Shown piece by piece: positions 5,014 to 9,188 of a stretch of DNA of 9,188 nt (the stretch's first letter is position 1; every line of letters starts with the position of its first letter). The notes under the pieces are model-generated. The model saw only the letters and a program-made list of their open reading frames with translations. It had not been told where the DNA came from and did not search any database. Origin of the DNA: Thermoplasmata archaeon (lineage in GTDB: Archaea > Thermoplasmatota > Thermoplasmata > Thermoplasmatales > Thermoplasmataceae); the NCBI GenBank assembly GCA_021835265.1, contig JAKBQK010000041.1, positions 1-9,188 of the forward strand, read 5' to 3'. A program made the translations under genes and the position numbers.

Positions 5014-7756
5014 AACCCGTCAAGCATTAGGCTATCTTCTTCCTATTGCCATTTATATTTTAATATCGTTAATAATAATTCGACTTGATTTTGGTAACCG
5101 GCAATATCCTGGCGGTACAAATATATTGGATACTTTCATGACATTTTATAATTATAAGATTAATTACATTACCCCTTTATATACATTGTCAGATTGGGGC
5201 CAACCTTTCCCAGGTTTTACTGGTCCAACACTATTGCTGCCGCTAATAGAATATTTTCCAATAACACCTTTGATAAGAATACTAGAATTTATTTTTCTGT
5301 TCTCAAGCGGCATCATAGTTTATTCTATTGTAAAAAATGTGACTCGCAACTCGGTTAGTGCGCTAATTTCTGGTCTTTACTACTTGTTACTTACAGAGAC
5401 TTCCCAATTTTTTGAAGGCCACTTTGCGATGATGTTTACATTTGCATTTTACCCCTTGTTTCTATATTTTTTCTATAAGCTGCTGAACAAACCTGATATA
5501 AAATATTCTTTACTTGCACCTTTCGTGTTATATTTATTGTTCTCAATAGGCGATATTGGCGGTTTCTATATGATCGTCGTAGCAACAATTCCGTTTGCCT
5601 TATATTTTTTATATGAAAGAATGAAAACTAACTACTATTCTAAAAAAGAGGTTGCTTTGCTTTTTTATTCAGTTACCATATTTATACTTCTGACTTTAAG
5701 CTGGAGTCTGCCTTACTTCCTTGGAGCCAAACCGGAATTTACTACAAACATTACAACAGGTGTTCTTCCATTTAAGTTAACGTCTGGTGAGCTTCCGTTT
5801 TATTCGTTTTCCGGCTTTATTGCTGATTCATCGTATACTTACTTCTACTTACACAGCTTAACATATTCACCTTTCAATGGACTCGCATATTCCATTTACC
5901 TCTTTTTACCCATAATTCTATACATTTACGCTTTTAAATATTCAAAACGTAGGGAACTAAAACTTGTCATTATATACTCTATCTTTTTTTCTATAATTGC
6001 AACTGGCCCCTGGGTTCCTGGACTTTCATTATTTGTAGAATTAATATACAATTATATTCCGTTATTTAATTATATTCCGGCATTGTTTAGATGGGATTAT
6101 TTCACAGTTCTAAGTTACACCTATGTTTTAGGTTGGCTTGTAACGGATATGCAACTTTCTGCAAAGGGCAGTGGAACTCCCTTATACCTTAGAGCTAAGA
6201 AAATTTTAATTTCTCTTGCATTTTGGAAAAACAAATCGTATCAGCTAAGAGCCAAAACCTTGATGAAGCTTGGGGTTGTAATGGTTATTCTCTTTGTTCT
6301 TTTCTCTCAAAATATTGAAGTTTTTACTTCTCCCCCAACTACATTTAATTTTCCTTCAAGCTTAACAGATGGTTATGCTTACATTAAAAACCAAAGCTCC
6401 AATTCGTATACCATAGAATTTCCCTTTGGTAACATATATTGTAGATCGCCCTGGTCTGGCGTTTCGCAAAGTACAGAATTTCTATCGCCTTATCTTTCAA
6501 CAAAACCAACCGTTATGTTTCAGGCTGGAACACCTTATTCATTAGCTATTGATAAGATAATTGGCTATGGAGAGACCAATGGATATACTAATAACATCAG
6601 TAAAATTCTAGCTGGGCTTAACGTTAAGTATGCCATAATAACCAATTTAGGAAACTCTTCTTATTATAGTGATCCTTCCATTAATCCCATCACCTCTGAC
6701 ATAGGTTTTGAGCACCAAATGGGTTTTGGAGATCCAGTCTATTTAAATTCAGACCAACGGGTCTATGAACTTCCAAATGTTTCTAGTCCTTTATTTTTTA
6801 CAAATTCATATTACATATACTTTGGTGGGACTGATATTCTTTATAACATTTTTGATGAGCCTTTTTACAACTTTAAAGACTTGTTGATAAATGGATCAAG
6901 CTTAAATGAAAGCAATATTAATCAATTGACGCCCTATTCCTCGGGTATTTTTATCACTTTCAATGAACTTTTAAGCGATCCTTTTGCAGTTAAAATAGCT
7001 GCGAAGTATGGAATCCCTGTTTATGCCTTTATCTCCCCTGCAATCTTTAACGTTTCAACAGCCTTGAAGAGAGTATCTTGTTCGTGGATAGCTTCGAACA
7101 ATGAGTCATATATTGTTAATTCTAGTCAGGCTGCTCTTAGCGAAAGCCTTCCTGATAATATGCTCTCCACAAGCAATTATAACATGCTCAATTTTAGCGT
7201 TAGGGCTGATCTTAAGGGTTCTTCTTCTTTAACTTTGGAGGATAACTATAATACTGATTCTAGAATTAATGACATAAATAATAGTGGTTTTAGTTTTACT
7301 TCCCTATCTACAAAATACAAATCAGGCATCATCAATTTGACTGTACTCACCCATGGCCTAGTTTCTATTAATTATGTGACTCTGGAATTGTATAATAATT
7401 CTATACAGATTAAACAAGAATTTGTTAAACTTCCGTATACCAGTGAGAATGGAAATGTCTATTTGAATAAATCTGTGGTAGGCCCAGGCTTTATAGTTTA
7501 TACTCAGACATTTAATAGTAATTGGAATCTATTTAGCAATAACATAAAATTAGAGGTCCATATTCCTGGGAATATAGTCGCTAATAGCTGGTTTATACGT
7601 AATGGAACATTTACAAATGTTGATATTATTTATTCGACGACGAAGGTTCTAAATTATTCGATCTCCATAGAAGTTGTATCTATACCTGGGTTTGTATTTT
7701 TTGGAGTATTTATAGCAGTGATCGATCGGAGACGTACAACTAAATTTGAACCATGA
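4988..7756 (+). CDS. Large multi-spanning membrane protein, GT-C/YfhO-like, with sequon-rich outer domain
   Basis: A 922-residue protein. The first about 445 residues hold roughly 11-13 hydrophobic spans (for example 16-33, 95-115, 123-138, 147-166, 173-190, 193-210, 221-245, 299-316, 324-341, 370-388, 425-442). A hydrophilic region of about 450 residues follows, then one C-terminal span (about 894-912) and a basic tail, RRRTTKFEP. The plan matches archaeal GT-C/YfhO-type membrane proteins. D48 in the first outer loop (NILDTFMTFYN), EGHFAMMF at 143-150 and RWDYF at 368-372 resemble conserved positions of that group, but no exact family is assigned. The topology implies an outer domain; it carries 16 Asn-X-Ser/Thr sequons between residues 460 and 895. 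A role in the final transfer, modification or export of lipid-linked glycan is inferred from neighbours. The ATG has AAAGGT 11 bases upstream and overlaps the preceding gene by 26 bases. Confidence 0.75.
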   Translation: MTSQEHRNKTRQALGYLLPIAIYILISLIIIRLDFGNRQYPGGTNILDTFMTFYNYKINYITPLYTLSDWGQPFPGFTGPTLLLPLIEYFPITPLIRILEFIFLFSSGIIVYSIVKNVTRNSVSALISGLYYLLLTETSQFFEGHFAMMFTFAFYPLFLYFFYKLLNKPDIKYSLLAPFVLYLLFSIGDIGGFYMIVVATIPFALYFLYERMKTNYYSKKEVALLFYSVTIFILLTLSWSLPYFLGAKPEFTTNITTGVLPFKLTSGELPFYSFSGFIADSSYTYFYLHSLTYSPFNGLAYSIYLFLPIILYIYAFKYSKRRELKLVIIYSIFFSIIATGPWVPGLSLFVELIYNYIPLFNYIPALFRWDYFTVLSYTYVLGWLVTDMQLSAKGSGTPLYLRAKKILISLAFWKNKSYQLRAKTLMKLGVVMVILFVLFSQNIEVFTSPPTTFNFPSSLTDGYAYIKNQSSNSYTIEFPFGNIYCRSPWSGVSQSTEFLSPYLSTKPTVMFQAGTPYSLAIDKIIGYGETNGYTNNISKILAGLNVKYAIITNLGNSSYYSDPSINPITSDIGFEHQMGFGDPVYLNSDQRVYELPNVSSPLFFTNSYYIYFGGTDILYNIFDEPFYNFKDLLINGSSLNESNINQLTPYSSGIFITFNELLSDPFAVKIAAKYGIPVYAFISPAIFNVSTALKRVSCSWIASNNESYIVNSSQAALSESLPDNMLSTSNYNMLNFSVRADLKGSSSLTLEDNYNTDSRINDINNSGFSFTSLSTKYKSGIINLTVLTHGLVSINYVTLELYNNSIQIKQEFVKLPYTSENGNVYLNKSVVGPGFIVYTQTFNSNWNLFSNNIKLEVHIPGNIVANSWFIRNGTFTNVDIIYSTTKVLNYSISIEVVSIPGFVFFGVFIAVIDRRRTTKFEP

Positions 7757-7759
7757 GGT
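7755..7759 (+). promoter_or_regulatory. Shine-Dalgarno site overlapping the previous stop
   Basis: GAGGT shares bases with the TGA stop (7754-7756) of the membrane protein gene and lies 6 bases before the ATG at 7766. It supports that start and continued operon translation. Confidence 0.65.
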
Positions 7760-7765
7760 ATCTGA

Positions 7766-8992
7766 ATGGGCATAAATATAAAAAAATCTCATGAAAATTC
7801 TCTTGGTAAAATTCCGGACATACTTATAGTGTCACGATCTGCTAGAAGGTGGCCATCCATAGGTGGCGCACCTAAGGGGTCCATGCTTTATGCTTCAGCG
7901 TTACTGCGCTTAGAACCTCAAAAGTACAAGGTACATTTTATTGGACAATACAAGCCTTCCAATGAAGGCGGGAACCTATCATTTATCCAAGTAAAACCAT
8001 TTTTAGATATTAATTCAGGAAAAGGTCTTATGTATTATATCAAGACGCTTTTGTTGGATATTCAGTTATCGTTCGTTGCAGTGAAATATATATACAAGCA
8101 TAAGGAAATAAAGTTAGTTCACCTAAATGCAAATATTGCATCTATTATTGTGAAATTGTTTACTAGAGTTAAAATAATCTATACAATTCATGACTCCATT
8201 TACAGCAATAAGGAAGTTTATACTACAAAGAGTCTTAAATTGATTAAATTACTAAATAATTTGTTTTTAGAGAGGATTGCAATTATGAGTTGTAACTACG
8301 TAATTGCAGTTTCTCTTCCCATATCAAATGTAGTTTCCAGACTTACAAAAAAACCTGTTACGGTAATTTATTTTAATACATTATTACAAGAGAATAACAG
8401 AGTGCCCATTGAAGATAAATTAGCGATAAACTCTCATACCAATTCTTTTGAAATAAGAATTATCTCTGTGGGAGAACAAGACAGAAGAAAGAGATTTGAT
8501 ATTTTGTTAGAAGCATTTAATCTCTTAAGAATACATAATAAGAAACTTCTATTAGTAGGCACTGGGAGTGAACACCCAAACCTTGTCAGATTAGCTCAAC
8601 AAATGTCTCTGGGTTCCATGGTTGTTTTTTTGACGGATATTAATGACACAGAATTGCACCTAGAATATCAAAATGCTACTTGTTTTGCTCTAGTTTCTGA
8701 ATCAGAGGGTTTTCCAATAGCTGTAATTGAAGCTATGCAGTTTGGCTGCCCGGTTCTATTGTCTCTTAAGACTGGGTCTAGTGAATTAAAACCAATATCA
8801 AATGAACTGTTCAGAATTTGTAATTCACTAAATCCTATTGAGGTAGCCATAGAATTGGAGGACCTTATTGATCGAATAGGCAAAGATAAAGATATTAAAC
8901 AAAGGGTCAAGCAGTATGCTTCAGAAACTTTTAAACTGGACTCTTTTGCATTGAAATTGCAAGAAGCTTATGATACAGCTCTTAAAATGTAA
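7766..8992 (+). CDS. GT4-family glycosyltransferase
   Basis: GT-B glycosyltransferase of 408 residues with a clear GT4 layout. After a polar N-terminal extension of about 16 residues come the first strand DILIVSRSA at 18-26 and the loop GGAPKGSMLYASAL at 33-46. YTIHDSIY at 139-146 carries the conserved active-site histidine (H142). YVIAVSLPISNVV at 178-190 ends the N-domain. ISVGEQDRRKRFDILLEAF at 233-251 is the G...R-K-R-F-D phosphate-binding motif, LLVGTGSE follows at 262-269, and SESEGFPIAVIEAMQFGCPV at 311-330 gives the E-x7-E pair E314 and E322. It is the most canonical GT4 enzyme of the three here, likely adding a hexose or N-acetylhexosamine from a nucleotide sugar on the cytosolic face. 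Gap to the membrane protein gene is 9 bases. Last gene of the putative operon; a T-run follows 15 bases after the stop. Donor unknown. Confidence 0.92.
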   Translation: MGINIKKSHENSLGKIPDILIVSRSARRWPSIGGAPKGSMLYASALLRLEPQKYKVHFIGQYKPSNEGGNLSFIQVKPFLDINSGKGLMYYIKTLLLDIQLSFVAVKYIYKHKEIKLVHLNANIASIIVKLFTRVKIIYTIHDSIYSNKEVYTTKSLKLIKLLNNLFLERIAIMSCNYVIAVSLPISNVVSRLTKKPVTVIYFNTLLQENNRVPIEDKLAINSHTNSFEIRIISVGEQDRRKRFDILLEAFNLLRIHNKKLLLVGTGSEHPNLVRLAQQMSLGSMVVFLTDINDTELHLEYQNATCFALVSESEGFPIAVIEAMQFGCPVLLSLKTGSSELKPISNELFRICNSLNPIEVAIELEDLIDRIGKDKDIKQRVKQYASETFKLDSFALKLQEAYDTALKM

Positions 8993-9007
8993 TCTCCAAA
9001 TTTCGTG

Positions 9008-9013
9008 TTTTTT
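9008..9013 (+). terminator. T-run terminator candidate for the glycosylation operon
   Basis: Six T residues followed by ATTATTA start 15 bases after the stop of the last glycosyltransferase gene. Archaeal RNA polymerase often stops at such T-runs without a strong hairpin. No stable stem directly upstream is seen. Confidence 0.45.
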
Positions 9014-9022
9014 ATTATTACA

Positions 9023-9053
9023 GCATTACCTTTGAAGAAGTGCCCCGTAATGC
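9023..9053. repeat. 7-bp inverted repeat in the intergenic region
   Basis: GCATTAC (9023-9029) and GTAATGC (9047-9053) are perfect reverse complements separated by 17 bases. The spacer is long for a terminator stem. The repeat could be an operator or the flank of a former insertion, or chance. Confidence 0.35.
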
Positions 9054-9078
9054 GTAGTGTCCAGAATTGTGTCTAATT
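9054..9078. other. Insertion-sequence-end-like motif (weak)
   Basis: GTAGTGTCCAGAATTGTGTC (9053-9072) has two GTGTC copies 12 bases apart (9057 and 9068... by start of each word) and a GTAGTGTC outer form that I recall from ends of IS256-type elements. No matching second end is in the window, and no transposase of that family can be read here. The resemblance is from memory, so this is only a pointer. Confidence 0.2.
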
Positions 9079-9188
9079 TTAAGGATACTTTTCTTTGAAC
9101 ATGTCTGTAATTAGATTCTTCTTTCTGGTTAAATCGCGTATCATAGTCTCTTTAATCATACTATTTACTGCATTTCTAGAATTGCATG
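9079..9188 (-). CDS. C-terminal end of a convergent gene (partial, unknown)
   Basis: The minus strand is open from the window edge to a TAA at 9081-9079. It encodes about 35 residues rich in charged amino acids, ending in RKKNLITDMFKEKYP, with AGA, ATA and AAG codons like the neighbouring genes. This composition is typical of a soluble protein's C-terminus and would make the gene convergent with the glycosylation operon. No family is recognised. A competing plus-strand frame opens at an ATG at 9101 and runs off the window as a hydrophobic stretch (MSVIRFFFLVKSRIIVSLII...). Hydrophobic frames often lie opposite charged ones, and it has no ribosome site, so I prefer the minus strand, with limited certainty. 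Confidence 0.4.
   Translation of the reverse strand, partial: CNSRNAVNSMIKETMIRDLTRKKNLITDMFKEKYP

Noticed and set aside
8668..8910. Minus-strand open frame of 80 codons inside the last glycosyltransferase
   Set aside because: It is opposite the E-x7-E catalytic region of a canonical GT4 enzyme and has no features of its own.
9101..9188. Plus-strand hydrophobic frame as a definite membrane protein gene
   Set aside because: Only 29 codons are visible, with no ribosome site, and a charged open frame lies on the opposite strand. It is kept as a finding, not annotated as a gene.
1..9188. tRNA, rRNA, CRISPR array or riboswitch
   Set aside because: I saw no cloverleaf-like sequence, no regularly spaced direct repeats and no conserved leader structure; nearly all of the window is protein-coding.

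Overview
The window looks like part of a low-G+C archaeal chromosome. The evidence is a TATA-type promoter instead of -35/-10 boxes, frequent AGA/AGG and ATA codons, tight gene spacing with GGAG/AAGGT ribosome sites, and a large archaeal-style GT-C/YfhO-like membrane protein rich in Asn-X-Ser/Thr sequons. A Thermoplasmata-like archaeon is my best guess. No marker gene is present to prove it, so this is inference.

Layout. (1) 1-920: the probable last codons of an upstream gene, joined by an ATGA overlap to an extended short-chain dehydrogenase/reductase resembling UDP-sugar 4-epimerases. This gene is visibly richer in G+C than what follows. (2) 921-1272: no intact gene. On the minus strand it holds a decayed DDE-type transposase fragment (about 975-1173), followed by a TATA-type promoter for the next gene. 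(3) 1273-8992: six plus-strand genes, nearly touching or overlapping, probably one operon. In order they are a DPM1/GtrB-like family 2 glycosyltransferase, a small SAM-dependent methyltransferase with an altered SAM loop, a GT4-type glycosyltransferase starting at TTG, a second divergent GT4-like protein, a 922-residue multi-spanning membrane protein with a sequon-rich outer domain, and a third GT4 glycosyltransferase. (4) 8993-9188: a T-run terminator candidate, a 7-bp inverted repeat, a motif resembling an insertion-sequence end, and the edge of a further gene that is more likely on the minus strand.

Together the genes read as a surface-glycan or protein N-glycan assembly cluster. The epimerase would supply a nucleotide sugar. 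The DPM1-like enzyme would charge a polyprenyl-phosphate carrier with a sugar. The cytosolic GT4 enzymes would extend a lipid-linked oligosaccharide, and the methyltransferase would decorate it. The membrane protein could act as a GT-C enzyme or glycan-handling factor on the outer face. No oligosaccharyltransferase, flippase or initiating phosphoglycosyltransferase is seen here. The exact sugars cannot be read from the sequence. I did not find a clearly novel system. The best leads are the membrane protein, the altered methyltransferase and GT motifs, and the mobile-element remnant at the compositional boundary.
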